DNA of 64,000 bases from Pseudoduganella aquatica. Lineage in GTDB: Bacteria > Pseudomonadota > Gammaproteobacteria > Burkholderiales > Burkholderiaceae_D. Location: contig NZ_WWCU01000003.1 of assembly GCF_009857595.1 (NCBI RefSeq), forward strand, positions 62,001-126,000, in the 5' to 3' direction. A program made the translations under genes and the position numbers. Below, piece after piece: positions 1 to 8,356 of this stretch (position 1 is its first letter; each line of letters starts with the position of its first letter). The notes beneath the pieces are model-generated. The model made no database searches. It worked only from the letters and a program-made list of their open reading frames with translations, and had not been told where the DNA came from.

Positions 1-75
1 CTGGGTTTGTGTGCGGCATGGAACACACTTTACTTATTCCATTCGAGCCAATAAATAGCTAATATGGAACATGAC

Positions 76-93
76 TTAATACACGGTGTAATC
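76..93. promoter_or_regulatory. Candidate LysR operator in front of the LysR gene
   Basis: The 18-mer TTAATACACGGTGTAATC contains the perfect inverted repeat TACAC-N-GTGTA and ends one base before the LysR gene start. The same 18-mer with two central changes lies at 3053-3070, upstream of the flavodoxin gene. Its position over the translation start region would suit autorepression. Operator identity is inferred from the shared sequence and the palindrome. Confidence 0.55.
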
Positions 94-94
94 T

Positions 95-1012
95 ATGCAG
101 CGGAACTTCGACGAAATGCAGCTCGGCACGATCGAGCTGTTCTGCCAGGCGGCGGAACTGGGCAGCTTCACGGCGGCGGCCAACCAGAGCGGCGTGACGC
201 CGGCGGCGGTGAGCCGCTCGATCGCGCGGCTGGAGGAGCGGCTGGGGGTGCGGCTGTTCGTGCGCACCACGCGCCAGATCCGGCTGACGGACGGCGGCCA
301 GCGCTACTACGAGCAGTGCCGCGAGGCGCTGGACCGGCTGCTGGAAGCGGAGCGCGAAGTGACCGGCGCGCAGAAGGCGCCGGCCGGGCCGCTGCGCATC
401 AGCGTGCCCACGCCCTATGGCCACTACCGGCTGCTGCCCATGCTGCCCGAGTTCCGCGCGCTGTATCCCGAGGTGACGGTGCAGGTGCACATCAGCAACC
501 GGAACATCGATTTCGCCGACGAAAGCTACGACATGGTGGTGCGCGGGCGCGACCCGGCCGATTCATCGCTGATCGCGCGCAAGCTGGAGGATGCGGAACT
601 GGTGCTGGTGGCGGCGCCGGCGTATCTGAAGCGGGCCGGCGCGCCGAAGTCGCTGGAGGCGCTGAAACAGCACGAGTGCATCCAGTTCGACCTGCCCAGC
701 AGCGGACGCAAGATCCCTTGGCAGTTCAAGGTGGACGGCAAGCAGATCGACGTGATGACCAGCGGCGGCTACACCTGCGCCGAGGACGTGCTCGGCATCG
801 TGACGCTGGCGCGCGCCGGCGCCGGGCTGGCGCAGACCTACCGCTATATCGTCGAGCGCGACCTGGCGGACGGCTCGCTGGTGGAGCTGCTGCCGCAATT
901 CGGCGGCACCTCGCGCCCCTTCATCCTGCTGTACCCGCACGCGCGCCACCTGTCGCTGCGGGTGCGCGCCTTTGTCGATTTCATGACGGCGCGGCTGGGG
1001 AAGCGAGGCTGA
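95..1012 (+). CDS. LysR family transcriptional regulator
   Basis: A 305-residue protein with the LysR layout. The N-terminal winged helix-turn-helix covers about residues 8-66 (SFTAAANQSGVTPAAVSRSI, then RLEERLGVRLFVRTTRQIRL), followed by a periplasmic-binding-like co-inducer domain from about residue 95 to the end. Length is normal for the family. The ATG at 95 has no clear ribosome-binding site because a palindromic operator occupies the preceding bases; a second ATG at 116 is possible. The same operator-like sequence stands in front of the flavodoxin/crotonase pair 2 kb away, so that pair is the best candidate target. The inducer cannot be told from sequence. Confidence 0.93.
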   Translation: MQRNFDEMQLGTIELFCQAAELGSFTAAANQSGVTPAAVSRSIARLEERLGVRLFVRTTRQIRLTDGGQRYYEQCREALDRLLEAEREVTGAQKAPAGPLRISVPTPYGHYRLLPMLPEFRALYPEVTVQVHISNRNIDFADESYDMVVRGRDPADSSLIARKLEDAELVLVAAPAYLKRAGAPKSLEALKQHECIQFDLPSSGRKIPWQFKVDGKQIDVMTSGGYTCAEDVLGIVTLARAGAGLAQTYRYIVERDLADGSLVELLPQFGGTSRPFILLYPHARHLSLRVRAFVDFMTARLGKRG

Positions 1013-1415
1013 CGACTAGGCCGCCGCCTCAACCTTGGCTGATGCGTTCAGTTCGATTCGGAGAACCGACCGGGGGTCAATCTTCTTGCGTGCCTTGACC
1101 AAGCTGTGACTGGTCTGCATCGACATCGCACAGCTTTAAATATTCTCCAGGGTGCATAGTAATCACAGTTATCTCCCGTCTGGCGTTGCACCTTGCGCAA
1201 CCTGCAATTCAAGGTAGGTAGCGTGATAGCGCATGTCAAGCTCATGCAAGGAGAACGTTGTGAGTATTCGAGCAAAGGATGAGGACATACTGAAGGGCTG
1301 GCAGTTGCAATTCGATCTCGACGATCCTGACAGTGGCGCTGTCAAGAACGTCGATATTGTGCAAATCCCCCTGAGACAACGTTAGGGCATTTTCCTGCTG
1401 CGGAGCCGGAGTCGC
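1013..1415. other. Intergenic region between LysR and crotonase genes
   Basis: A 403-base gap between convergent genes. It is less GC-rich than its surroundings and contains no recognisable RNA gene, repeat or strong terminator. The only structure of note is a short frame with a good ribosome-binding site at 1260-1385, listed separately. Confidence 0.6.
1260..1385 (+). CDS. Possible small protein, 41 residues, GTG start
   Basis: A GTG at 1260 is preceded by AAGGAG at 1248-1253 with a 6-base spacer and opens a 41-codon frame ending in TAG at 1383-1385. The translation begins MSIRAKDEDILKGW and is acidic in the middle (FDLDDPDSG) with a basic tail (LRQR). It has no membrane segment or domain I recognise. 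Codon use is not strongly GC-biased, unlike the neighbours, so this may be a young or imported short gene, a degraded fragment, or chance. The ribosome-binding site is the main support. Confidence 0.3.
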   Translation: MSIRAKDEDILKGWQLQFDLDDPDSGAVKNVDIVQIPLRQR

Positions 1416-2372
1416 TTATTTGCGGTAGGCGGCCGTGGCGCGGCCCAGGTTGTCCTCGATGCCGCCGGGCTGCTGCAAGCCCTGCTCCACCAGCGTTTTC
1501 AGGCGCTGCTGGGTGGCCGGCCGCTTGACCGAGGCGATAAAGGCGTCCCAGCCTGGCTGCATTTCGGCGTCCGGCGGCAGGCTGGCCAGGTTCACCAGCG
1601 CCTTGGTGTCGACGATGGCGGCGCGCTCGAAGGAGGCGATGCGGCGCGCCATGGTATCGACGAAGCCGTCCAGCTCGGCGTCCGGCAGCGAACGGTTGAC
1701 GTAGCCGTAGCGCTCGGCCACGTCGCCGTTGATGTCGTCCGAGGCCACCAGGATTTCCAGCGCGCGGCCGCGTCCCACCAGGCGCGGCAGGCGCGCCATC
1801 GGGCCGCCGCCCGCCACCAGGCCGGCGCCCACTTCCCATTGCGACAGCACGGCTTTTTCGCGGCTGGCGAAGCGCATGTCGGTGGCCAGTATCAGCTCGC
1901 TGCCGATGCCGGTGGCGCGGCCCCGGATCGACGAGATGGTGACAATCGGCAGGCGGGCGATGCGCACCATCAGGTCCGGCACCGGGTGCATGCCGGTGGG
2001 GCCGGGCGCCATGCCGGTCGACTCTTCCAGCGGCGTGAGCAGGTCGTAGTGGGCGATGAAACTGCCCGGGATGGCGCTGTCGAACACCACCACCTGCACC
2101 TGCTGGTCGGCTTCGATCGCTTCCACGATACCGACCAGTTCGCGCACCTCCTTCGGCCCGACGATGTTCAGCGGCGCGTTGGCGAAAGTGACTTTCCAGT
2201 AGGCCGGGGTGACGCGGGTCAGGCGGATCTTGGCGTCCGGCGCTTCAGCGCCGATGGGCGCTGCGGCTGTAGGTGCCGCTGCCTGGGCGGCGCCGGCGAA
2301 GCTGGCGGCAAGGGCGGCGGCGGCGAAGGCCCCGGTCAGCGCGGCGGTCGCGCGTTTCATGGCGAAGTTCAT
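1416..2372 (-). CDS. Exported crotonase-fold (enoyl-CoA hydratase/isomerase-like) protein
   Basis: A 318-residue protein. Residues 1-32 form a signal peptide: basic start (MNFAMKR), an alanine-rich hydrophobic stretch and an AQAA cleavage region. The rest is crotonase-like: VQVVVFDSAIPGSF, the oxyanion-hole region ISSIRGRATGIGSELILATD, and a C-terminal helical part with EVGAGLVAGGGP and NRSLPDAELDGF. The start at 2372 was chosen because GAGGAG precedes it and it begins the signal peptide. It lies 11 bases after the flavodoxin stop, so the two are probably cotranscribed. Crotonases act on CoA thioesters in the cytoplasm, so an export signal is odd; the periplasmic substrate, if any, is unknown. 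Confidence 0.85.
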   Translation of the reverse strand: MNFAMKRATAALTGAFAAAALAASFAGAAQAAAPTAAAPIGAEAPDAKIRLTRVTPAYWKVTFANAPLNIVGPKEVRELVGIVEAIEADQQVQVVVFDSAIPGSFIAHYDLLTPLEESTGMAPGPTGMHPVPDLMVRIARLPIVTISSIRGRATGIGSELILATDMRFASREKAVLSQWEVGAGLVAGGGPMARLPRLVGRGRALEILVASDDINGDVAERYGYVNRSLPDAELDGFVDTMARRIASFERAAIVDTKALVNLASLPPDAEMQPGWDAFIASVKRPATQQRLKTLVEQGLQQPGGIEDNLGRATAAYRK

Positions 2373-2383
2373 GCTGGCTCTCC

Positions 2384-2938
2384 TCAAGCAAGACGCGCGG
2401 TGACTTGGCGGATGCGTTCGCCGAACAGGCGCGCGGTCTTCAGGTCGCCGGCGGGGATCTCGTCCACCGACGCGTCCGACGGCGTGGCGGTGGCCAGGCC
2501 GGCGAAGGAGGACAGGTAGTTCACATCGTCGCGGTGCGCGTTCTTGGCGTTGCTCGGCATCATGCCGGTGCCGGCCCACAGCATGCCGTGCTGCTGCGCC
2601 AGGGTGAACAGGGTGTACAGCGTGGTCTGCTTGTCGCCGGCCACCGAGGCCGAGTTGGTGAAACCGGCCGCCAGCTTGTCCTTCCAGCCCTGCTTGAACC
2701 ATACCGACGAGGCGGTGTCGGCAAAGCGCTTGAACTGCCAGCTCACGTTGCCCATGTAGGTGGGCGAGCCGAAGATGATGGTTTGCGCCTTGGCCAGCAA
2801 GTCCCAGCCCGCTTCGGGCAGCTGGCCTTCGGCGTCGATAGCCAGCAAGGTTCCCTCACTGCCGGCGGCGACGGCCTCGGCGATCTTGGCGGTGTGGCCG
2901 TAGCCGCTGTGGTACACGATGACGATATTCGAATTCAT
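2384..2938 (-). CDS. Flavodoxin-family NAD(P)H-dependent oxidoreductase
   Basis: A 184-residue soluble flavoprotein of the WrbA/flavodoxin type. The FMN phosphate loop is VYHSGYGHTAKIAEAV (about residues 8-23). The FMN-ring loops are GSPTYMGNVSWQFKRF and the region near TNSASVAGDKQTTLYTLF. It probably reduces quinone-like or nitroaromatic substrates, though the exact substrate cannot be read off. It is the first gene of a two-gene unit with the exported crotonase. Upstream are a LysR-type operator at 3053-3070 and a TTCTC-N3-GAGAA inverted repeat at 3014-3026, so inducible control by the LysR protein at the left edge is likely. Confidence 0.9.
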   Translation of the reverse strand: MNSNIVIVYHSGYGHTAKIAEAVAAGSEGTLLAIDAEGQLPEAGWDLLAKAQTIIFGSPTYMGNVSWQFKRFADTASSVWFKQGWKDKLAAGFTNSASVAGDKQTTLYTLFTLAQQHGMLWAGTGMMPSNAKNAHRDDVNYLSSFAGLATATPSDASVDEIPAGDLKTARLFGERIRQVTARLA

Positions 2939-3003
2939 GATTTTTCTCCGGATTGTGATGTTGGGATGGCGCTGCTGCCGTCGTTTCCGTTCGGCATGGA
3001 ACT

Positions 3004-3032
3004 ACTATAATTATTCTCAACGAGAACATAAA
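3004..3032 (-). promoter_or_regulatory. Putative promoter of the flavodoxin/crotonase unit
   Basis: Read on the minus strand, TATAGT (3009-3004) is a fair -10 and TTTATG (3032-3027) a weak -35 at 17-base spacing. A weak -35 is typical of activator-dependent promoters. The inverted repeat TTCTC-AAC-GAGAA at 3014-3026 lies between them. The shared LysR-type operator at 3053-3070 would fall around -56 to -73, the usual position of a LysR recognition site. Confidence 0.35.
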
Positions 3033-3052
3033 CCACACAATCAGCAATTCAT

Positions 3053-3070
3053 TTAATACACCATGTAATC
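3053..3070. promoter_or_regulatory. Candidate LysR operator upstream of the flavodoxin gene
   Basis: TTAATACACCATGTAATC differs at two central positions from the 18-mer immediately upstream of the LysR gene at 76-93 and keeps a near-perfect TACAC-N-RTGTA dyad. Two such copies 3 kb apart, one at the regulator and one at a target promoter, fit a shared regulator. Binding itself is inferred. Confidence 0.5.
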
Positions 3071-3081
3071 AATAAGGACGT

Positions 3082-3108
3082 AAAAAAGGCATGCCGGGGC
3101 ATGCCTTT
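3082..3108 (-). terminator. Rho-independent terminator of purM
   Basis: On the minus strand an AAAGGCATGC stem with a four-base loop pairs with GCATGCCTTT and runs into six T residues. It lies 40 bases after the purM stop. Confidence 0.85.
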
Positions 3109-3147
3109 GACGTTGCAGCGGCGCGGATCAGGTCCGCGCCTTGGGCA

Positions 3148-4191
3148 TTACACCACCACGCACTGGTGTTCGCCTTCCGCCGAGGCGCGGATGGCGCCGA
3201 TGCGGTAGACGGTCTCGCCGGCCGCTTGCAGCTGGGCCATCGCGGCGTCCGCGTTCTCGGCCGAGACGATCACCGTCATGCCGATGCCGCAGTTGAACAC
3301 GCGGTGCATTTCAGCGTCGGCCACGCCGCCGTGCTGCTGCAGCCACTGGAACAGCGGCGGCAGGGTCCACGATTTGCCGTCCAGCTCGCAGGTCAGGCCG
3401 GGCTGCAGCACGCGCGGGATGTTTTCCACCAAGCCGCCGCCGGTGATGTGCACCAGGCCTTTGACTTCCATCGCGGCCATCAGCGCCAGCAGCGGCTTGA
3501 CGTAGATGCGGGTCGGCTCCATCAGCACGTCGGCCAGCTTGCGGCCGTGGAAGTCGCCTTCCAGGTCCGGCTTGGCCACTTCGATGATCTTGCGCACCAG
3601 CGAATAGCCGTTCGAGTGCACGCCCGACGAGGCCAGGCCCAGCACCACATCGCCCGGGGCGATCTTCTTGCCGTCGATGATATTGGCTTTCTCCACCACG
3701 CCCACCGCGAAACCGGCCAGGTCGTATTCGCCGGCTGGGTACATGCTCGGCATCTCGGCGGTTTCGCCGCCGATCAGCGCCGCGCCGGACTGCTCGCAGC
3801 CCAGGGCGATGCCCTTGATGACGTCGGTGGCCTGCGCCACGTCCAGCTTGCCGCAGGCGAAGTAGTCCAGGAAGAACAGCGGCTCGGCGCCCTGCACCAG
3901 GATGTCGTTCACGCTCATGGCCACCAGGTCGATGCCCACGGTGTCATGGCGGTTCAGCTCGAAAGCCAGCTTGAGCTTGGTGCCCACGCCGTCCGTGCCG
4001 GACACCAGCACCGGCTCTTTGTACTTCTTGCTGATCTCGAACAGCGCGCCGAAGCCGCCGATGCCGGCCATCACGCCTTCGCGCATGGTGCGCTTGGCGA
4101 ACGGCTTGATCGCATCGACTAAAGCATCACCCGCGTCGATATCGACGCCGGCGTCACGGTAGGACAGGGAAACATTAGAAGTTTGGCTCAT
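3148..4191 (-). CDS. purM: Phosphoribosylformylglycinamidine cyclo-ligase (AIR synthetase)
   Basis: A 347-residue cytoplasmic enzyme that closes the imidazole ring in the fifth step of purine synthesis, converting FGAM to AIR with ATP. The sequence starts [18 protein letters not shown] and carries the family signatures [49 protein letters not shown] and [13 protein letters not shown]. Length is normal. It is divergent from the AI-2E permease gene across a 139-base gap and is followed by its own terminator, so it is probably monocistronic. No purine riboswitch or PurR-type dyad was recognised upstream. Confidence 0.98.
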   Translation of the reverse strand: MSQTSNVSLSYRDAGVDIDAGDALVDAIKPFAKRTMREGVMAGIGGFGALFEISKKYKEPVLVSGTDGVGTKLKLAFELNRHDTVGIDLVAMSVNDILVQGAEPLFFLDYFACGKLDVAQATDVIKGIALGCEQSGAALIGGETAEMPSMYPAGEYDLAGFAVGVVEKANIIDGKKIAPGDVVLGLASSGVHSNGYSLVRKIIEVAKPDLEGDFHGRKLADVLMEPTRIYVKPLLALMAAMEVKGLVHITGGGLVENIPRVLQPGLTCELDGKSWTLPPLFQWLQQHGGVADAEMHRVFNCGIGMTVIVSAENADAAMAQLQAAGETVYRIGAIRASAEGEHQCVVV

Positions 4192-4330
4192 GGTGTATTT
4201 CGCAGCGGAGGCGGTAAAATAGAAGGCGGTGGCCGGAATTCGTGCAAATCTGACGCAAAACCCGGCAAGTCCGCTATTTTATCAAAATGCCCCGTCAACC
4301 TGCCGTTTTTAAGAAAAACATCTTCCCCAC

Positions 4331-5413
4331 ATGCCATTTCCCCTCTCGGTCGAACAAAAACAAACGGCATTCTGGGTAGCATTGTGGCTGGCATTGGGTG
4401 TGCTGCTGGTGGCGCTGGGCCCCATCCTCACGCCTTTCCTGGCGGCGGCCATCATCGCCTACGCGCTCAATCCGGGCGTGGACCGCATCGACCATCTGCG
4501 CCTGGGCCGCTTCGACGTGCCGCGCCCGCTGGCGGTGGTCATCGTGGTGCTGCTGTTCCTGTGCGCCATCCTGTCGCTGGTGCTGATCGTGGTGCCGGTG
4601 CTGCAGACCGAGATCCCGCTGCTGCAGGCGCAGATTCCCGCCTTCCTGGCCAAGGCCAACGACCTGCTGGGACCGCGCCTGCGCGAAATGGGCATCAAGG
4701 TGCAGCTCGACAGCGCCGGCATCAAGAAGCTGGTGTCGCAGCAGATGGTCAGCAGCGGCGACGAGATCTGGGCCGCCGTGCTGGCCTCGGCGAAGGTGGG
4801 CGGCACCGCCGTGCTGGGCTGGATCGCCACCGTGGTGCTGGTGCCGGTGCTGCTGTTCTACCTGCTGCTGGACTGGCATCCCATGCTGGCGCGCATCGCC
4901 GGCGCCGTGCCGCGCCGCTATATCGGCGCCACCGTGGCCATGGCCGAGGAGGTCGACACCCTGCTGGCGCAGTACCTGCGCGGCCAGCTGCTGGTGATGG
5001 TGGTGCTGGCGGTGTACTACTCGACCTGCCTGGCCATCGCCGGCTTCGACGTGGCGCTGCCGGTCGGCATCCTGACCGGCCTGCTGGTGTTCATTCCCTA
5101 CCTGGGCTTCGGCCTGGGCCTGGCGCTGGCCCTGATCGCCGCCGTGCTGCAGTTCACCGACTGGAGCGGCGTGGTGGCGGTGGCCGTGATCTACGGCGCC
5201 GGCCAGGTGATCGAGGGCTTTTTCCTCACGCCGCGCCTGGTGGGCGAGCGCATCGGCCTCAATCCGCTGGCGGTGATCTTCGCGCTGCTGGCCTTCGGCC
5301 AGCTGTTCGGCTTTGTCGGCGTGCTGCTGGCCCTGCCCGCTTCGGCCATCCTGATGGTGGCCTTCAAGCATCTTCGCGGCCACTACTTGCGCAGCAGCTT
5401 TTATAATGCGTAG
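4331..5413 (+). CDS. AI-2E family (YdiK/PerM-like) membrane permease
   Basis: A 360-residue multi-pass inner-membrane protein of the AI-2E transporter family. Hydrophobic segments are clear at about residues 15-50 and 65-95. A longer soluble region about 100-155 contains the heptad-like RLREMGIKVQLDSAGIKKLV. Several further helices follow, including the family's conserved segment with GLLVFIPYLGFGLGLALALI and a C-terminal region with LNPLAVIFALLAFGQLFGF. The transported substrate is unknown for most members; the family name does not prove autoinducer export. It lies 36 bases upstream of hda on the same strand, as in many betaproteobacteria between purM and hda, suggesting cotranscription. Confidence 0.92.
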   Translation: MPFPLSVEQKQTAFWVALWLALGVLLVALGPILTPFLAAAIIAYALNPGVDRIDHLRLGRFDVPRPLAVVIVVLLFLCAILSLVLIVVPVLQTEIPLLQAQIPAFLAKANDLLGPRLREMGIKVQLDSAGIKKLVSQQMVSSGDEIWAAVLASAKVGGTAVLGWIATVVLVPVLLFYLLLDWHPMLARIAGAVPRRYIGATVAMAEEVDTLLAQYLRGQLLVMVVLAVYYSTCLAIAGFDVALPVGILTGLLVFIPYLGFGLGLALALIAAVLQFTDWSGVVAVAVIYGAGQVIEGFFLTPRLVGERIGLNPLAVIFALLAFGQLFGFVGVLLALPASAILMVAFKHLRGHYLRSSFYNA

Positions 5414-5449
5414 TGTGAAGACGAATTTGCAAACTGTGGGGCGCGAGCC

Positions 5450-6118
5450 ATGAAGCAACTGGTGCTGGATTTAGGCGCCGAGCCTGTGCTCACCCTCGAT
5501 TCCTTCGAAGTGGGTCAAAACGCCGAGGTGGCCGCGCTGATGCGCGAGTTCGCCGGCCGCACTTCGCGCGAACACTTCGCCTACCTGTGGGGCGACGGCG
5601 GCGCGGGCAAGAGCCATATCCTGAAGGCGCTGGGCGCGTGCGAGCGCGCGCGCTACATCTCGCCGTTCTCGATCGAATCGGAATTCGTGTACTCGCCGGA
5701 AGTGGACCTGTACCTGCTGGACGACTGCGAAAAGCTGTCGCCGCTGGCGCAGATCGACGCCTTCGCCCTGTTCAACGAGATCCGCGCCAACAACGCCTTC
5801 ATGGTGTGCAGCGGCGCCGTGGCGCCGGCCGTGCTGCCGGTGCGCGAGGACCTGCGCACGCGCATGGGCTGGGGCCTGATCTACCGCCTGCACGGCCTGA
5901 CCGACGATGAGAAGATTGCCGCTTTGACCACGGCGGCGGCGGCCCGCGGGTTGACGCTGTCGCCCGGCGTGTTACCCTATTTGCTGTCCCACTACCGGCG
6001 CGACATGCGCTCGCTGTCGGAAATGCTGGACGCGCTGGACCAGTATTCCCTTGAAACCCAACGTCCTATTACCCTGCCGCTGCTGCGTGAATGGCTGCAG
6101 GCGGAAGCGAAAGAATAA
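5450..6118 (+). CDS. hda: DnaA regulatory inactivator Hda
   Basis: A 222-residue AAA+ protein that, bound to the DNA-loaded sliding clamp, stimulates ATP hydrolysis by DnaA to prevent re-initiation. The clamp-binding motif QLVLDL is at residues 3-8, Walker A GDGGAGKS at about 48-55, Walker B-type YLLDDCEKL at about 88-96, and an arginine-finger/sensor region RMGWGLIYRL follows. Size matches short DnaA-like Hda rather than full DnaA. The TAA stop overlaps the ATG of the downstream HAD phosphatase by one base (TAATG), indicating translational coupling. Confidence 0.93.
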   Translation: MKQLVLDLGAEPVLTLDSFEVGQNAEVAALMREFAGRTSREHFAYLWGDGGAGKSHILKALGACERARYISPFSIESEFVYSPEVDLYLLDDCEKLSPLAQIDAFALFNEIRANNAFMVCSGAVAPAVLPVREDLRTRMGWGLIYRLHGLTDDEKIAALTTAAAARGLTLSPGVLPYLLSHYRRDMRSLSEMLDALDQYSLETQRPITLPLLREWLQAEAKE

Positions 6119-6789
6119 TGAACCTGGCCCTGTTTGACCTCGACCATACCCTGCTGCCCATCGATTCGGATTACGAATGGGGCCAATTCCTGTGCCGCAT
6201 CGGCGCCGTCGACGCGCAAGCCTTCGCGGCCCGCAACCAGGCCTTCTTCGCCCAGTACCAGGCCGGCACGCTGGACCCGGTCGAATACCTGGAGTTCTCG
6301 CTCGGCACGCTGGCCGGCTTCCCGCGCGCCAAGCTGGACGAGATGCACGCCCAGTTCATGCGCGAAGTGATCGCCCCGGCCATCCGCCCGTCGGCGCGCG
6401 CGCTGCTGCAAAAGCACCTGGGCCAGGGCGACCTGGTGGCCATCGTCACGGCCACCAACCACTTCGTCACCGCGCCCATCGCCGCCGCGCTGGGCATCGA
6501 GCACCTGATCGCGGCCATGCCGGAAGTGGCGGCCGACGGCAGCATCACCGGCAAACTGGTGGGCACCCCCACCCAGGGCGCCGGCAAAGTGGTGCACACC
6601 AAGGCCTGGCTCGAAAAACTGGGCAAGCGCCTGGAAGACTTCGAGACGGTCCACTTCTACAGCGACTCGCACAACGACATTCCGCTGATGTCGGTCGTCA
6701 CCCACCCGGTGGCCACCAATCCGAACGCCGCACTGACCAGCCACGCCGCCGAAAAAGGCTGGCCCACGATAAATATATTCAATGATTAA
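6118..6789 (+). CDS. HAD-IB family hydrolase (SerB-like phosphatase)
   Basis: A 223-residue HAD superfamily phosphatase. The nucleophile motif is FDLDHTLLP (D7 and D9), motif II lies around IVTATNHFVTAPIAA, motif III includes the lysine of GAGKVVHTKAW, and the acidic motif IV is HFYSDSHNDIPLM. A capping helix region lies between residues 15 and 85, as in HAD-IB phosphatases acting on phosphoserine or histidinol phosphate; the exact substrate is open. The start at 6118 is fixed by the one-base overlap with hda. It overlaps pcnB by eight bases, so hda, this gene and pcnB are one coupled transcript. Confidence 0.92.
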   Translation: MNLALFDLDHTLLPIDSDYEWGQFLCRIGAVDAQAFAARNQAFFAQYQAGTLDPVEYLEFSLGTLAGFPRAKLDEMHAQFMREVIAPAIRPSARALLQKHLGQGDLVAIVTATNHFVTAPIAAALGIEHLIAAMPEVAADGSITGKLVGTPTQGAGKVVHTKAWLEKLGKRLEDFETVHFYSDSHNDIPLMSVVTHPVATNPNAALTSHAAEKGWPTINIFND

Positions 6790-8356
6790 GAAATTGATCC
6801 GCAAAATCCTCGGCGTCAAAGAAGCTCCGGTACGCGACACCAGCGTGCCGGTCATCCTGGGCGCCCAGCAGCACGGCATCGAGCCGCGCCTGCTGTCCTC
6901 CAACGCCGTGCGCGTGACCAGCACCCTGCAGGACGCGGGCTACCAGGCCTTCGTGGTCGGCGGCGCCGTGCGCGACCTGCTGCTGGGCGTGAAGCCGAAA
7001 GACTTCGACATCGCCACCGACGCCACGCCCGAGCAGGTGAAGCGCCTGTTCCGGCGCGCCTTCATCATCGGCAAGCGCTTCCAGATCGTGCACGTGATGT
7101 TCGGCCAGGACCTGCTGGAGGTGACCACCTTCCGCGGCCCGTCGATCGAGAACGCGCCCAAGGATGAACACGGCCGCGTCCTGCGCGACAACACCTTCGG
7201 CACCATGGCGGAGGACGCCGAACGGCGCGACTTCACCATCAACGCCATGTACTACAACCCGGCCAGCGAGGAAGTGTGGGACTACCACGGCGGCATCGAG
7301 GACATCCGCGCCAAGACGCTGCGCATCATCGGCGTGCCGGAAGCGCGCTACCGTGAAGACCCGGTGCGCATGCTGCGCGTGACGCGCTTCGCCGCCAAGC
7401 TGGGCTTCCAGATCGAGCCCGGCACGCGCGAACCCATCACCGTGATGGCGCCGCTGATCGACAACGTGCCGCCTGCGCGCGTGTTCGACGAGATGCTCAA
7501 GCTGCTCATGTCCGGCCACGCGCTGGCCTGCTTGCAGCAGCTGCGCAAGGAAGGCCTGCACCACGGCCTGCTGCCGCTGCTGGACGTGGTGCTGGAACAG
7601 CCGCTGGGCGTGAAGTTCGTCACGCTGGCGCTGGATTCGACCGACCGCCGCATCCACGCCGGCAAGACCGTCTCGCCAGGCTTCCTGTTCGCGTCGCTGC
7701 TGTGGCACCAGGTGCTGGAGAAGTGGAACGCGTACAAGGCATCCGGCGAATTCCCGATTCCCGCGCTGCACCTGGCGGCGGACGAAGTGCTCGACTCGCA
7801 GACCGAGAAGCTGGCCTTGCAGCGCAAGATCGGCTCCGACATGCGCGACATCTGGTCGATGCAGCCGCGCTTCGAGCGCCGCACCGGCAAGAACCCGTAC
7901 AAGCTGCTGGAGCACCTGCGCTTCCGCGCCGGCTACGACTTCCTGCTGCTGCGCTGCGCCTCGGGCGAGATCGACGCCGAGCTGGGCGAATGGTGGACCG
8001 CCTTCTACGACGGCGACGAAACCGAACGCGAACAGCTGGTTGCCGGCCTGAGCCAGAGCGGCGGCGCAGCGGGCGGCGCCAAGCGCAAGCGTCCACCGCG
8101 CCGCGGCGGCCGCAACAAGGGCGAAGCCGGCGGCGATGAAGGCGGCAGCGGCGACGCAGGCTACGGCGGCCAGGCAGACAGCGGCTACGCGGAAGCCGGC
8201 CACGCGGGCGGCCATGCAAGCGGCACCGAAGGTGCACCGGCGCCACGCGAACCGCGTCCGCCACGCGCGCGCGCGCCGCGCCCTCCCCGCAACCGCGCCC
8301 CTGCCGGCTCGGACTCGGGCAATGGCGGCGGCAATGGTGGTAATAGCGGCGAATGA
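6782..8356 (+). CDS. pcnB: Poly(A) polymerase I
   Basis: A 524-residue class II nucleotidyltransferase that adds 3' poly(A) tails to RNA and so promotes RNA decay. The catalytic signature VVGGAVRDLLLGVKPKDFDI with a DxD pair lies at about residues 60-80, followed by the neck motif RRDFTINAMYYNP and a tRNA-nucleotidyltransferase-like helical body to about residue 440. The last about 90 residues are low-complexity glycine, alanine, arginine and proline, starting near KRKRPPRRGGRNKGEAGG; such basic tails are common in PcnB and may contact RNA. The alternative, a CCA-adding enzyme, is less likely because of the N-terminal extension and basic tail. The stop overlaps the folK start (ATGA). Confidence 0.93.
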   Translation: MIKKLIRKILGVKEAPVRDTSVPVILGAQQHGIEPRLLSSNAVRVTSTLQDAGYQAFVVGGAVRDLLLGVKPKDFDIATDATPEQVKRLFRRAFIIGKRFQIVHVMFGQDLLEVTTFRGPSIENAPKDEHGRVLRDNTFGTMAEDAERRDFTINAMYYNPASEEVWDYHGGIEDIRAKTLRIIGVPEARYREDPVRMLRVTRFAAKLGFQIEPGTREPITVMAPLIDNVPPARVFDEMLKLLMSGHALACLQQLRKEGLHHGLLPLLDVVLEQPLGVKFVTLALDSTDRRIHAGKTVSPGFLFASLLWHQVLEKWNAYKASGEFPIPALHLAADEVLDSQTEKLALQRKIGSDMRDIWSMQPRFERRTGKNPYKLLEHLRFRAGYDFLLLRCASGEIDAELGEWWTAFYDGDETEREQLVAGLSQSGGAAGGAKRKRPPRRGGRNKGEAGGDEGGSGDAGYGGQADSGYAEAGHAGGHASGTEGAPAPREPRPPRARAPRPPRNRAPAGSDSGNGGGNGGNSGE

